Assembly (NCBI GenBank): GCA_024244665.1
Contig: JAAEOI010000515.1
Coordinates: 1-28,645 of the forward strand
Direction: 5' to 3'
DNA from: Bacteroidota bacterium
GTDB lineage: Bacteria; Bacteroidota; Bacteroidia; Bacteroidales; GCA-2748055
DNA: 28,645 bases
A program made the translations under genes and the position numbers. Positions 1-9,113 of the stretch are shown here, one piece after another (within the stretch, counting starts at the first letter, position 1; every line of letters starts with the position of its first letter). The notes under the pieces are model-generated. The model did not search any database and had not been told where the DNA came from. It worked only from the letters and a program-made list of their open reading frames with translations.

Positions 1-34
1 CGGGCCCGATAGAAAATCAATTCAGAGTGTGTGT

Positions 35-3000
35 TCAACCGGGCTCTTCCGATTTCTCAACCATCAGGGGAAGTGAAACGTAAAAGGTGGTGCCCCCGTC
101 AGCTTTGGTATCGTACCATATTTTTCCTCCCAGCGATCTGACAATGCTGCTGCTGATGGCAAGACCCATTCCCATTCCGGCCGACTTGGTGGTGAAGTTG
201 GGACGGAACAGTTTGTCCCTGATCTCCTCGGGAATTCCCTTCCCGTTGTCGGAGACGGAGACCACAGCCTGCTCATCCTCCACCACCAGCCTGATCCGCA
301 TCATACCCTTCCGCTCCCTTGGGATGGACTGAAGTCCGTTTTTCACCAGGTTGATGAAGAGGCGCATCAACTGCTCCTTATCGGCATAAATAAATACCTC
401 TTCGGCCAGACCGGGCTCCAGGATGATTTCGGCCCGTTCGGTAGCTTCAAAAAGTTGCAGCAGGTTGTTCAGCTTCGAGACCAGGTTTACACGGCTGCTT
501 CTGGCTTTTGGCATCTTGGCGAAATCGGAGAACTCACTGGCAATGGCACTCAGCGAATCGATCTGCTCAATCAGGGTGGCTGAAATTCGCTCTACCCTTT
601 CAGGATCGGCTTCACCCTTCTCCATAGTACGCTGAAGGTATTGCACATTCAGTTTCATGGGTGTCAGCGGGTTTTTGATTTCATGGGCAATCTGTTTGGC
701 CATCTCGCGCCAGGCCGATTCCCGTTCACTCTGGGCCAGCAATCCGGCACTTCTCTCGAGTTCCTGAACCATATAGTTATACTCCTCCACCAAACCCCTG
801 ATTTCATCGCTCCGGTCATACCTGATTGTTTCGTTCTTGGCACTGAGGCTTACGTGGGCAATGCGGCTCTGAATTACGCGCAGCGGCTGAGTAATCCGGT
901 CGGCCAGGAATACGCTGACCCCAAGGATCACCAGCAAGAGAATCAGGTAGATATTTATTACAGCCACTACCATGTTCGTCACATCCCTGGTGAGTGCACC
1001 CGACTGAGTGAAGTAGGGTAGGTTCAGGTAGGCCAGGAAACGATTTTCACTGTTCAGGAGGGGTACATATGCCGAGATATACTTCATTTCACCAATCTGC
1101 TCCTCATGAATGATTTCAGAAGCCCTTCCTCCCGACAGGTCTTCAAAAACCATTCGGTTCATCCTGGTGCTGAGCAGGTGCCTTTCAAATATCTGCTCCC
1201 GGGAGGTAGCCAGCAACTCCCCGTTCTCATCGTAAAGGTTGATGTCCGAATAGAAGACGTTGGAAAACTTCTTCAGCAGCGCATCCAGGTCATAGTATTT
1301 ATCGGAGGACCAGTTCTTGAGGTCCTCCTCAAACTCCACCTTGTGTATCAGCTCGATATAAACCGAGCGCATGGTATTCCTCAGGTTGTCATTGTTTTTA
1401 TCCCGGTATTGCTGAACAACAAAGAAGATGGTTCCCGAACAGATCAGGGCAAAGGTGAGAAAGAGTATCCCCACCATGGAGTACTGGATTCGGTTCTTAA
1501 AACTCCAGTCAAAACCAGCCTTCTTTTTCCCGGCATTCACAAGCAGGTACATGATAGCCAGCATCAGGAAATTGAGGGCAAAGATATAGGAGAACGAAAT
1601 CAGGCTGTCCACCGCGGTAAGAGAGGGATTGCCCACGATGATTGTGTTCTCCGGGTCCACATTATATATATTGTGTTCCCACCCATCCATGCTCACACTT
1701 TCGAAAGTTTCCAGCCCGTCGGTATAGAAATCTGATAAGCGGCGATATGGAAAATCTCCGTTCTTGGTAATCAATACCCCCTTATTGTAACGGGCATAGG
1801 AAAAGTCCGAACTGGTGAAAGCACTGTATTTTTCATCCAGCAGCAGTTCAGGATAGCCCAGTTCTTCTGAGATGATCCTTGAATCCAGTTTGATAAATAT
1901 GCGGTGCTCTATTTCGGCCTGAACGTACGGGATAGCCGCAAGGTAGGAGATCCTTCCGTTCAGGTTATCGAGGAAATAGAGATCGCGGCCGGGCACCTCA
2001 ATCCCCTCGGAGAGTATCATCTCATCAAAGAAGGGGTAACATTCGAACCACTCATCATCGGGAGGTGCCAGGTATAAGCGGTCGTCGGGTCGGCAAACAG
2101 TAATCTGCAATTCATATTTGGTCCAGTATCCTGAGAAGTAGTTGCGCATGAGATGTCTCACCAGCGGATCAATCTCAATAAAGGGATACATGAACTGTGC
2201 AAGGATCGAATCGTTCCTGATGGCATGCGAGATTTCACTGAAAAGCATCTCTGCCACGGGATCGTGTTCGGAGGATAGTTTTACCAGTTCCACCTCCTTC
2301 TGCCGGTCCACTTTGATCTGGTTGTACTGTTCCAGTCGAACCACCAGAAACCCGGATATGAAGAGCAGCAGAAAAATATACCTGGAGAAAGGGACCCGGT
2401 CGGGACGGCCATGCCGGATGTAGAGCTGCCCGATGGTCATCAGCATCATCCCTGCCCAGCCAATCCAGGAGCCATGCTCCCAGGGCAAAAGGTATGCCGC
2501 CAGAAAGGTGGCTGAAACTGTCCCGGTACCAAAAATCACAATCCTCCACATCTTTGTGTTGGCACAGGTAATGGCCCGGTCAATTACCGCCCCAATGGAG
2601 ACAAACCACATCAGGATCACAGCAAAGGCCACAAAGCTGTATCCTGTCAGGGTCGTAACCCGGTTCGCTTTCAGGGAGATCCCCGAATCAAGGACCAGGC
2701 TTCGCAGCAATTGCTCCACAAGCATGAACATGAGGGTTGCTGATATGAAAAACAGTACCGACATAAGCTGACGGGGGATGCGCCCACCCCCTTTCGAAAC
2801 AGAGCCGTGCCTGTAATAGAGTGTAACAAGGAGCATGACCGCAACAGAGATCACCAGCAAGTGCCCCAGGGATGCAAAGAAACGACTGGCGAAAACATCG
2901 GGCTGAAACAGCTTCATGTGTCCAAAGAGAGGATGGACCCCGTACCGGAGGAGCAGGAAGGTTCCTGCCGGAATCAACAGGCTTATTAGCCCGATCCATA

Positions 3001-3745
3001 TCCACCTCCTTGTGCCTGAGGATCGCTCGATAACAGCGAAAAACACGGCGCACAGCAGAAGGAGGAATGCTACGATAGCAATTTGTGACAGCAGGCCCGG
3101 GTACTCTCCCATGAGAGGTGCTTTACTGAAATCCAGAGAGAAGAGGTACTCGCCCTCTTCGTTCAATACAGGTTTCCGTCCATCCTCCTCCAGGAACTCA
3201 ATGCTCACCTCCGGATCCATTGAAAAATCCTTCTGAAAACCGTTAATCAGGAATTCATTCTGAAAGGGATAGTGTGTCCTGACCCGGATCAGGCCAAGCA
3301 GAATCCCCTCCCCGGAACTACTGATTACCGTAACGTAGTCGGCATTCCTGAGGGAAAGAAAGGGTTTCTTAAGCCTGGGCCTCCACCTTTCCCTGAGAGG
3401 AATGGAGTGGTCGGACCAGTATTTGAGTTCGTCCTTTTGATAAAAGAAAATGGAGATCCCTTTGCTGACGGAGAGCTCCTGGTACTGAGACGATCGCCTG
3501 TCCAGCACATCCATCGGACTTTCACTTTCAAATTCAAGTTCCAGTTTTGAAATCTCATCCTTCAGAATCTGTTCCTTCTTATGCAGCACCTTCTCAAAGG
3601 CTGCCACCTCCCTGGAGTTGCTGCGCCGCTGAGTAGGACCTCCCACTGAGATCATCCATACCACAAGGCAAGCCAGGGCTGCAAGGAGAAGAAGATTCCT
3701 TTGAAAATTGCGGCCTGTCTGTTTTTTTTCGTCCGGCTTCTCCAT
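35..3745 (-). CDS. Large multi-pass NtrY-like sensor histidine kinase (orphan)
   Basis: A 1236-residue inner-membrane histidine kinase. A first membrane segment lies near residues 14-34. An extracytoplasmic stretch (about 40-215) follows, then a block of roughly eight hydrophobic segments (about 217-470), a second large soluble region (about 475-710), a segment near 715-737, another near 755-777, an extracytoplasmic sensor-like region (about 780-920) and a last segment near 925-947. HAMP follows (about 947-1000), then the phospho-acceptor motif HEIKNPLTP (His1021), the N box NLVKNGLQS (about 1132-1140), DNGKGIP (1166-1172) and GMGMGLA (1190-1196). All catalytic motifs look intact, and the H-box wording resembles NtrY kinases. 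The ATG lies 8 nt after the rlmH stop, so the two are probably co-transcribed. No response regulator is next to it in this window. The signal is unknown; the size and the internal polytopic block are unusual for the family. Confidence 0.93.
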   Translation of the reverse strand: MEKPDEKKQTGRNFQRNLLLLAALACLVVWMISVGGPTQRRSNSREVAAFEKVLHKKEQILKDEISKLELEFESESPMDVLDRRSSQYQELSVSKGISIFFYQKDELKYWSDHSIPLRERWRPRLKKPFLSLRNADYVTVISSSGEGILLGLIRVRTHYPFQNEFLINGFQKDFSMDPEVSIEFLEEDGRKPVLNEEGEYLFSLDFSKAPLMGEYPGLLSQIAIVAFLLLLCAVFFAVIERSSGTRRWIWIGLISLLIPAGTFLLLRYGVHPLFGHMKLFQPDVFASRFFASLGHLLVISVAVMLLVTLYYRHGSVSKGGGRIPRQLMSVLFFISATLMFMLVEQLLRSLVLDSGISLKANRVTTLTGYSFVAFAVILMWFVSIGAVIDRAITCANTKMWRIVIFGTGTVSATFLAAYLLPWEHGSWIGWAGMMLMTIGQLYIRHGRPDRVPFSRYIFLLLFISGFLVVRLEQYNQIKVDRQKEVELVKLSSEHDPVAEMLFSEISHAIRNDSILAQFMYPFIEIDPLVRHLMRNYFSGYWTKYELQITVCRPDDRLYLAPPDDEWFECYPFFDEMILSEGIEVPGRDLYFLDNLNGRISYLAAIPYVQAEIEHRIFIKLDSRIISEELGYPELLLDEKYSAFTSSDFSYARYNKGVLITKNGDFPYRRLSDFYTDGLETFESVSMDGWEHNIYNVDPENTIIVGNPSLTAVDSLISFSYIFALNFLMLAIMYLLVNAGKKKAGFDWSFKNRIQYSMVGILFLTFALICSGTIFFVVQQYRDKNNDNLRNTMRSVYIELIHKVEFEEDLKNWSSDKYYDLDALLKKFSNVFYSDINLYDENGELLATSREQIFERHLLSTRMNRMVFEDLSGGRASEIIHEEQIGEMKYISAYVPLLNSENRFLAYLNLPYFTQSGALTRDVTNMVVAVINIYLILLLVILGVSVFLADRITQPLRVIQSRIAHVSLSAKNETIRYDRSDEIRGLVEEYNYMVQELERSAGLLAQSERESAWREMAKQIAHEIKNPLTPMKLNVQYLQRTMEKGEADPERVERISATLIEQIDSLSAIASEFSDFAKMPKARSSRVNLVSKLNNLLQLFEATERAEIILEPGLAEEVFIYADKEQLMRLFINLVKNGLQSIPRERKGMMRIRLVVEDEQAVVSVSDNGKGIPEEIRDKLFRPNFTTKSAGMGMGLAISSSIVRSLGGKIWYDTKADGGTTFYVSLPLMVEKSEEPG

Positions 3746-3753
3746 TTTCTGGT

Positions 3754-4224
3754 TTATTCGTGGTGATAGGGCTCTCCCTTCAGGATTGTAAAGGCTCTGT
3801 ATATCTGCTCCATGAAGAGCAGTCTGATCAGCTGGTGGGAAAAAGTAAGCCTGGAGAGAGAGACCTTTTCGCTTGACCGCCTGTATACCTCCTCAGAAAA
3901 CCCGTATGGGCCACCAATCAGGAAAATCACGTGATTTACCCTCCCCTCAAGGGCATTCAGATGTTTCGCAAAGCCTATGGAGTGGTACTCCTTTCCCCTC
4001 TCATCAAGCAATACCAGGTAATCGGTAGCTTTGACTCTTTTCAGGATCATTTCGCCCTCCTTCTCCTGAACCTCCTTCATGGTCATGTTCCGGTTGTTTT
4101 TCAGATCGGGGACGGTTTCGATGGTAAAAGGAACATACCTGCTCATCCTTTTCCTGAACTCCTCCACCCCTTCATTGATGAAGTGATCCCTGGTCTTTCC
4201 TGCCTGAAGAAGGGTAATGCGCAT
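3754..4224 (-). CDS. rlmH: 23S rRNA (pseudouridine1915-N3)-methyltransferase RlmH
   Basis: A 156-residue SPOUT-class methyltransferase, the normal length for RlmH. The family methylates N3 of pseudouridine 1915 in helix 69 of 23S rRNA on assembled ribosomes, using S-adenosylmethionine. Visible hallmarks are the LLDERGKEY segment, the glycine-rich knot loop FLIGGPYGFSEEVY (about residues 101-114) and the conserved C-terminus RLTFSHQLIRLLFMEQIYRAF ending GEPYHHE, which forms the trefoil knot and binds SAM. The start is ATG at 4224. It is the first gene of a minus-strand unit and is followed after 8 nt by the histidine kinase. A plausible Bacteroidota promoter lies upstream at 4296-4329. Confidence 0.97.
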   Translation of the reverse strand: MRITLLQAGKTRDHFINEGVEEFRKRMSRYVPFTIETVPDLKNNRNMTMKEVQEKEGEMILKRVKATDYLVLLDERGKEYHSIGFAKHLNALEGRVNHVIFLIGGPYGFSEEVYRRSSEKVSLSRLTFSHQLIRLLFMEQIYRAFTILKGEPYHHE

Positions 4225-4295
4225 TGAAACTGTTTATACAGGTTTTTTGTATCTTGCATGCACCGAATCAACGGTCTGATTGTTGCAGTGATATA

Positions 4296-4329
4296 CAAAC
4301 ATAATTCATTATTGGAAAAAGGCCACAAA
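4296..4329 (-). promoter_or_regulatory. Predicted Bacteroidota promoter for rlmH-kinase operon
   Basis: Read on the minus strand, TTTG (4326-4329) is followed after 22 nt by TATGTTTG (4296-4303), which matches the Bacteroidota -33 and -7 elements (TTTG ... TAnnTTTG) at acceptable spacing. This would place the transcript start near 4290 and give a leader of about 65 nt before rlmH. A second exact -7 match, TATATTTG at 4326-4333, overlaps the -33 element and could be an alternative promoter. I found no exact -7 match on the plus strand for the divergent DUF4783 gene. Confidence 0.5.
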
Positions 4330-4352
4330 TATATTACCAAAGCAGACCGGTA

Positions 4353-4781
4353 ATGCAGATGTTTAAAGAGATGAACAGGTTAATAACTATTTTAATGATC
4401 GGATTCAGCTTCATGCTGCCGGTCAAAGCGCAGACAGTTCCCACCGGACTTGTTGAAGCAATGAAGGCAGGAGAGGCTGCTCAGGTAGCCCGGTTTTTTC
4501 ACCAGAGCCTGGAATTGACCATCCTGGAGAAGGACTATATGGCCAGTAAAAACCAGGCCACCCGGATCATGGAGAATTTCTTCAAAGAGCATCCACCCAC
4601 CGGATTCAAAATCTCCTTTGAGGGAACCAAAGAAAAATCCAAATATGCCATTGGCGATCTGACAACTTCCAACGGAAGTTTCAGGGTAAATCTCTTCTTC
4701 ATGAACAAGGATAATAAGCGCCTTATCTACTATATGAGTATCGAAAAAGAGTCTGAGTATGAACTCTATCCAGGACCTTGA
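4353..4781 (+). CDS. DUF4783-like secreted protein
   Basis: A 142-residue protein with a signal peptide. Three in-frame ATGs (4353, 4359, 4371) precede the hydrophobic stretch; the one at 4371 gives the neatest signal sequence (MNRLITILMIGF...VKAQ), cleaved after AQ. The mature part of about 115 residues has the pattern of the small Bacteroidota DUF4783 family, seen here as the segments DYMASKNQAT, MENFFKEHPP, GDLTTSNGSFRVNLFF and a closing ESEYELYPGP. The family looks like a compact NTF2-like fold and has no assigned reaction. The last 23 nt overlap the nadC start in another frame, so translation of the two is likely coupled. The family assignment rests on recognition of the sequence and was not checked by a profile search. 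Confidence 0.8.
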   Translation: MQMFKEMNRLITILMIGFSFMLPVKAQTVPTGLVEAMKAGEAAQVARFFHQSLELTILEKDYMASKNQATRIMENFFKEHPPTGFKISFEGTKEKSKYAIGDLTTSNGSFRVNLFFMNKDNKRLIYYMSIEKESEYELYPGP

Positions 4782-5607
4782 CCGGGCCATCGGCCTCTGG
4801 TTTGAAGAGGATATCAGGGAGGGGGATCACACCACCCTCAGTACAATTCCCAAAGAGGCATCGGGGAGGGCCGTCCTTCATGTAAAACAGGATGGGATTA
4901 TCGCCGGGATTGCTGTGGCTGAACGTGTTTTTCAATGCTTCGACCCGGAGGTAGTTGTAAGTACGCAAATGAGTGACGGGGATCCCATATCGGTGGGAGA
5001 CCGGGTACTTGAAGTGGAGGGAAGCGTACATACAATTCTGCAGTGCGAAAGGCTTGTTTTGAATATCATGCAGCGCATGAGCGGAATTGCCACCTCCACC
5101 AGGGAGTATGTTGACCTGCTTGAGGGAACCGGAACGAGGATACTGGATACCCGGAAAACCACGCCTGGATTCCGCCTGCTTGAAAAGGAGGCTGTAAGGC
5201 TGGGCGGCGGTGTAAATCACCGCATCGGCCTCTTCGACATGATCCTGATCAAGGATAACCATATTGATTTTGCCGGGGGAATAGATCAGGCCATCAACGG
5301 CGCCGGGAAATACCAGCAGGAGCGCAGCCTTAATCTGCCTGTTGTGATAGAGACCCGCTCACTGAAAGATGTGGAGGAGGTGCTCAGAATCGGGAAAATC
5401 AACCGCATCATGTTAGACAATTTCAGTACCGGGATGACCCGTGAGGCAGTGACCCTGATCGACGGTCGCTACGAAACCGAATCATCCGGGGGCATTACCC
5501 GGGAGACCATCCGGGCCTATGCCGAATGCGGAGTGGATTATATCTCGGTGGGAGCACTTACCCACCAGGTAAAGAGCCTCGATTTGAGTCTCAAGGCCGA
5601 TTACTAA
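4759..5607 (+). CDS. nadC: Nicotinate-nucleotide pyrophosphorylase (quinolinate phosphoribosyltransferase)
   Basis: A 282-residue cytoplasmic enzyme of normal NadC length. The family converts quinolinate and PRPP to nicotinate mononucleotide, CO2 and pyrophosphate in de novo NAD synthesis. Family landmarks include the N-terminal EEDIREGDHTT, ERLVLNIMQRMSGIAT (about 97-112), RKTTPGFRLLEKEAV (about 132-146), the signature GGGVNHRIGLFDMILIKDNH (about 150-169), VIETRSLKDVEEVL, RIMLDNFS and the C-terminal GVDYISVGALTHQ. The ATG lies inside the end of the DUF4783 gene (23-nt overlap). pdxH follows 19 nt downstream, giving a small cofactor operon. nadA and nadB are not in this window. Confidence 0.97.
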   Translation: MNSIQDLDRAIGLWFEEDIREGDHTTLSTIPKEASGRAVLHVKQDGIIAGIAVAERVFQCFDPEVVVSTQMSDGDPISVGDRVLEVEGSVHTILQCERLVLNIMQRMSGIATSTREYVDLLEGTGTRILDTRKTTPGFRLLEKEAVRLGGGVNHRIGLFDMILIKDNHIDFAGGIDQAINGAGKYQQERSLNLPVVIETRSLKDVEEVLRIGKINRIMLDNFSTGMTREAVTLIDGRYETESSGGITRETIRAYAECGVDYISVGALTHQVKSLDLSLKADY

Positions 5608-5626
5608 TAAGGAAAATGTAGCCCAA

Positions 5627-6271
5627 ATGAACCGAGATCTCGGAGATAAACGTCGCGAATATGGCTGGGACAGGCTGGAGAAATCCGACCTGCCAAAGGA
5701 TCCCATGGAGCTCTTTTCTGACTGGCTCGAACAGGCACTTCAATCCAGGAATCCGGATCCCACAGCCATGACCCTCTCCACCGTTGAGCGAAACGGACAG
5801 CCCTCATCCAGAATTGTCTTGCTGAAAAAGGTGGAAGAAGATAAGCTGGTTTTCTACACCAATTATCACAGCAGGAAGTCAAGGGAAATCAGGGCAAAAA
5901 CAAGGGTTGCGGTCCACTTTTACTGGCCGGAGCTGGAACGGCAGGTGAATATCACAGGCACAGCCAGGCCCATCGATGATGTGGATTCGGATCACTACTT
6001 CAAATCAAGGCCCTACGATAGTAAGATAACCGCCTGGGCCTCACCGCAAAGCGAGGTTATTCCCAACAGTGAGTACCTGGAGAAGGAGTTTGAAAAGTAC
6101 AGAGAAAAATATCATACAGCTGATGAAATCCCCCGTCCGGCCTACTGGGGTGGGTATGCCATACATCCATCCCGGATCGAGTTTTGGCAGGGCGGTCAAA
6201 GGCGACTCCACGACCGCATCGAGTACACCAAAAAGGATGAACGGTGGAGCTCGGTAAGGTTAGCCCCCTGA
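5627..6271 (+). CDS. pdxH: Pyridoxamine/pyridoxine 5'-phosphate oxidase
   Basis: A 214-residue FMN-dependent split-barrel oxidase of typical PdxH length. It oxidises pyridoxamine or pyridoxine 5'-phosphate to pyridoxal 5'-phosphate. Recognisable segments are the N-terminal RREY, DPTAMTLSTV, SSRIVLLKK, the FMN-contacting FYTNYHSRKSREI, the dimer-region FYWPELERQVNITG, and the C-terminal signature IEFWQGGQRRLHDRIEY followed by W...RLAP; the RLHDR motif holds the substrate-binding Arg and His. It begins at ATG 5627, 19 nt after nadC, and is the last gene of this plus-strand unit. It meets valS tail to tail with a 26-nt gap in which I see no hairpin terminator. Confidence 0.97.
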   Translation: MNRDLGDKRREYGWDRLEKSDLPKDPMELFSDWLEQALQSRNPDPTAMTLSTVERNGQPSSRIVLLKKVEEDKLVFYTNYHSRKSREIRAKTRVAVHFYWPELERQVNITGTARPIDDVDSDHYFKSRPYDSKITAWASPQSEVIPNSEYLEKEFEKYREKYHTADEIPRPAYWGGYAIHPSRIEFWQGGQRRLHDRIEYTKKDERWSSVRLAP

Positions 6272-6297
6272 GAACTTCAAGCCCCTTTTACGCCTGA

Positions 6298-8937
6298 TTA
6301 CCCTTTCATCCTGGCAATCTGCGCCTCAAGCACCCCGATCTTCCCTTCTGCATCGGCCATCTTCTGCTGCTCTTTCTCCACCACCTGGGCGGGAGCATTC
6401 TGCACGAAGCGCTCATTGGAGAGCTTCTTCTGTACACTGAGCATGAAGCCCTTTGTATATTTGAGCTCCTCCTCCAGTTTTACCAGCTCTTCCTCGGCAT
6501 TGACATTCTGGCCCACCGGAACAAAATACTCCACGTTCTTCACTATAAAGGAGATGGTTTCGCCGGGATCTTCCTCCACCTGTTCCACGGCAGAGAGGTT
6601 GGCCAGCTTCACCACAACCGGTTCCATGTTCTTGTGGAAGTGTGCCTTTTCAGAAGGCCTTACCAGTAGTTCCATAGCCTCCCTGGGTGCAATATTCTTA
6701 TCCTTACGGATGCTCCTTACCTGGGTGATCACCTCCTTTACATCCTCGAACCGGCCGATCAGCTTCATATCCGCACCAGCCAGGGACGGCATGTGTGAGA
6801 CCATCAGGCTTTCGCCCTCTGACCTCTCCTCCAGAAGCTGCCAGATCTCCTCAGTAATAAAGGGCATGAAGGGGTGCAACAGGTGAAGGAGCCGGTCGAG
6901 AAAACCGATGGTTTGCCCAAAGGTTTTTGAATCGATGGGTGCCTGGTATGCCGGTTTTATGGTCTCCAGGTACCAAGAACTGAACTCATCCCAGAATAGA
7001 CGGTAGATGATCATAAGGGCATCGGAGATACGGTACTTGTCAAACTGCCTGTCAACCTCCTCAAAGGCGCGGTCGAGCTGTGCCTCAAACCAGCTGGCAG
7101 CAACTGCCGAATGGGCTGGCTGTTCAATGCTGGCATCCACCTCCCAGCCTTTAATCAGCCTGAAGGCATTCCATATCTTGTTGCTGAAATTACGGCCCTG
7201 CTCGGTGAGGCCCTCGTCAAAAAGGAGGTCATTCCCGGCAGGTGAACAGAAGAGCATGCCCACACGTACACCATCGGCGCTGTATTTTTTCATCAGCTCG
7301 ATGGGATCGGGTGAGTTGCCAAGCGATTTGGACATCTTCCTCCGCTTGCCGTCCCTCACAATCCCGGTAAGATAAACCGTGTCGAAGGGTTTTGTTTCCC
7401 TGTATTCATACCCGGCAATAATCATCCGGGCCACCCAGAAGAAAAGGATCTCAGGAGCAGTCACCAGGTCATTGGTGGGATAGTAGTAATTGATGTCTTC
7501 ATTCTCCGGGTTACGGATGCCATCGAATACCGATATGGGCCAGAGCCATGAGGAGAACCAGGTGTCAAGCACATCTTCATCCTGCCTCAGGTCGGAGGCC
7601 TGCAGGGAAGCATCCCCGGTCTTCTCCACTGCAAGTTTCAGGGCCTCCTCCGCGGTCTCAGCCACAACGTAATCGTTATGTCCGTCGCCATAAAAGAATG
7701 CGGGAATGCGATGCCCCCACCAGAGCTGACGGGAGATGCACCAATCCTTCACATTCTCCATCCAGTGCCGGTAGGTGTTCTTGAACTTGGCAGGCTGAAG
7801 CTGGATATCGTCGTTCATCACATGCTCAAGGGCCGGCTCGCCCAGCTTCTTCATCTTCAGGAACCACTGCAGGCTCAGCTTGGGTTCGATCACTGCATCT
7901 GTACGCTCGCTGTATCCCACCTTGTTCATATAGTCCTCCATCTTCACCAGGTTCCCGGCACTCTCAAGCTGTAAAACAATCAGATCCCTCGCCTTGAAAC
8001 GGTCAACTCCCACATTTATCTGAGCAGCTTCATTGAGGGTCCCGTTTTCGTTAAATATATCGATGGTCTCCAGCTTGTGTTTGATACCCAGTTCGTAGTC
8101 ATTAATATCGTGGGCAGGGGTGATCTTCAGTGCTCCGGTACCAAATTCCCGGTCCACATACTCATCTAAAATGATGGGGACAGGCCGGTTCACCAGGGGA
8201 ACCAGCACCTTCTTACCATGGAACTTTGTGAAGCGTTCATCTTCCGGGTGGACACAAACGGCGGTATCACCCAGGATGGTCTCAGGGCGGGTGGTGGCAA
8301 TGGTGATAAAATCATCCTCGCCCTCAATCTTATACCTTATATAATAGAGCTTCGACTGAACCTCTTTGTGATTTACCTCCTCATCCGAAACTGCGGTGAG
8401 TGCCTGGGGATCCCAGTTAACCATCCTCACACCCCGGTAAACCAGCCCCTTGTTGAACAGGTCCACAAATACTTTGATCACACTCTCGGACAGACCCTCA
8501 TCCATGGTGAAACAGGTACGGTCCCAGTCACATGATGCTCCAAGTTTCTTAAGCTGCTCCAGGATTATCCCCCCATGTTTGTGGGTCCAGTCCCAGGCAT
8601 GCTCCAGGAATTCATCACGGGTCAGATCGGTTTTTTTTATCCCCTCTTCAGACAGCTTATTCACCACCCTGGCTTCGGTGGCAATGGAAGCATGGTCTGT
8701 ACCAGGTACCCAGAGCGCATTTTTTCCCATCATACGGGCCCTTCGGATCAACACATCCTGAAGGGTATTATTAAGCATGTGTCCCATGTGCAGCACACCG
8801 GTCACATTGGGTGGAGGAATAACGATACAATAGGGCTCGCGCTCATCGGGAGTGCTTTTAAAAAACTGGTTCTCCATCCAGTAGGCATACCACTTGTCCT
8901 CAACGCTGGCCGGATCATATTTTGAAGGAATATTCAC
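6298..8937 (-). CDS. valS: Valyl-tRNA synthetase
   Basis: A class I aminoacyl-tRNA synthetase charging tRNA-Val. From the GTG at 8937 the protein is 879 residues, beginning [16 protein letters not shown] after the initiator, which matches how Bacteroidota ValS proteins begin. An open frame continues to a GTG at 8997, but that stretch contains the probable -7 promoter box, so the longer start is unlikely; a TTG at 8943 is the other option. The HIGH motif is HMGH (about residues 50-53), preceded by [22 protein letters not shown] marks the editing domain, KMSKS lies at about 534-538, and the C-terminus is a charged coiled-coil tRNA-binding arm (last ~70 residues). It looks complete and functional. 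Confidence 0.97.
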   Translation of the reverse strand: MNIPSKYDPASVEDKWYAYWMENQFFKSTPDEREPYCIVIPPPNVTGVLHMGHMLNNTLQDVLIRRARMMGKNALWVPGTDHASIATEARVVNKLSEEGIKKTDLTRDEFLEHAWDWTHKHGGIILEQLKKLGASCDWDRTCFTMDEGLSESVIKVFVDLFNKGLVYRGVRMVNWDPQALTAVSDEEVNHKEVQSKLYYIRYKIEGEDDFITIATTRPETILGDTAVCVHPEDERFTKFHGKKVLVPLVNRPVPIILDEYVDREFGTGALKITPAHDINDYELGIKHKLETIDIFNENGTLNEAAQINVGVDRFKARDLIVLQLESAGNLVKMEDYMNKVGYSERTDAVIEPKLSLQWFLKMKKLGEPALEHVMNDDIQLQPAKFKNTYRHWMENVKDWCISRQLWWGHRIPAFFYGDGHNDYVVAETAEEALKLAVEKTGDASLQASDLRQDEDVLDTWFSSWLWPISVFDGIRNPENEDINYYYPTNDLVTAPEILFFWVARMIIAGYEYRETKPFDTVYLTGIVRDGKRRKMSKSLGNSPDPIELMKKYSADGVRVGMLFCSPAGNDLLFDEGLTEQGRNFSNKIWNAFRLIKGWEVDASIEQPAHSAVAASWFEAQLDRAFEEVDRQFDKYRISDALMIIYRLFWDEFSSWYLETIKPAYQAPIDSKTFGQTIGFLDRLLHLLHPFMPFITEEIWQLLEERSEGESLMVSHMPSLAGADMKLIGRFEDVKEVITQVRSIRKDKNIAPREAMELLVRPSEKAHFHKNMEPVVVKLANLSAVEQVEEDPGETISFIVKNVEYFVPVGQNVNAEEELVKLEEELKYTKGFMLSVQKKLSNERFVQNAPAQVVEKEQQKMADAEGKIGVLEAQIARMKG

Positions 8938-8965
8938 GCTCAATTTGGTTTTAATTTGTTGCCCG

Positions 8966-8973
8966 CAAAAGTA
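8966..8973 (-). promoter_or_regulatory. Predicted -7 promoter box of valS
   Basis: On the minus strand TACTTTTG matches the Bacteroidota -7 consensus TAnnTTTG exactly. It would start transcription near 8961, about 24 nt before the GTG at 8937. No clear -33 TTTG is seen at the usual distance. The box lies within codons of the longer open frame, which supports the shorter ValS start. Confidence 0.5.
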
Positions 8974-9068
8974 GTAAAATTTTGGGGTTCGGCGCACATC
9001 ACCAACGCTTCACCGGCCGCGGGAGACCATTCACCGATTTTTACCAGAATTTATCACTGAAAACTAAA

Positions 9069-9085
9069 AAAACTAAAAAAGTTTT
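9069..9085. promoter_or_regulatory. Candidate operator of the TetR regulator
   Basis: A perfect 6-bp-arm palindrome, AAAACT-N5-AGTTTT, lies directly upstream of a near-consensus -7 box (TATACTTG, 9088-9095, one mismatch to TAnnTTTG) and about 30 nt before the GTG of the TetR gene. Many TetR-family repressors bind such palindromes between promoter elements and control their own operon. The region is A-rich, so the symmetry could be chance. Confidence 0.35.
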
Positions 9086-9113
9086 CATATACTTGCCGAA
9101 AATTGAGAAACAA

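Noticed and set aside
1106..1735. Long plus-strand open frame (209 codons), plus several others across 87-3550
   Set aside because: All lie antisense to the well-supported histidine kinase; their proteins show no domain, and their composition is that of a reverse-complemented coding frame.
8938..8997. 20-residue N-terminal extension of ValS
   Set aside because: It contains the exact -7 box TACTTTTG; the GTG at 8937 aligns with known Bacteroidota ValS starts.
8982..9113. 44-residue N-terminal extension of the TetR regulator
   Set aside because: It runs through the candidate operator and near-consensus -7 box, and the residues do not resemble a TetR N-terminus.
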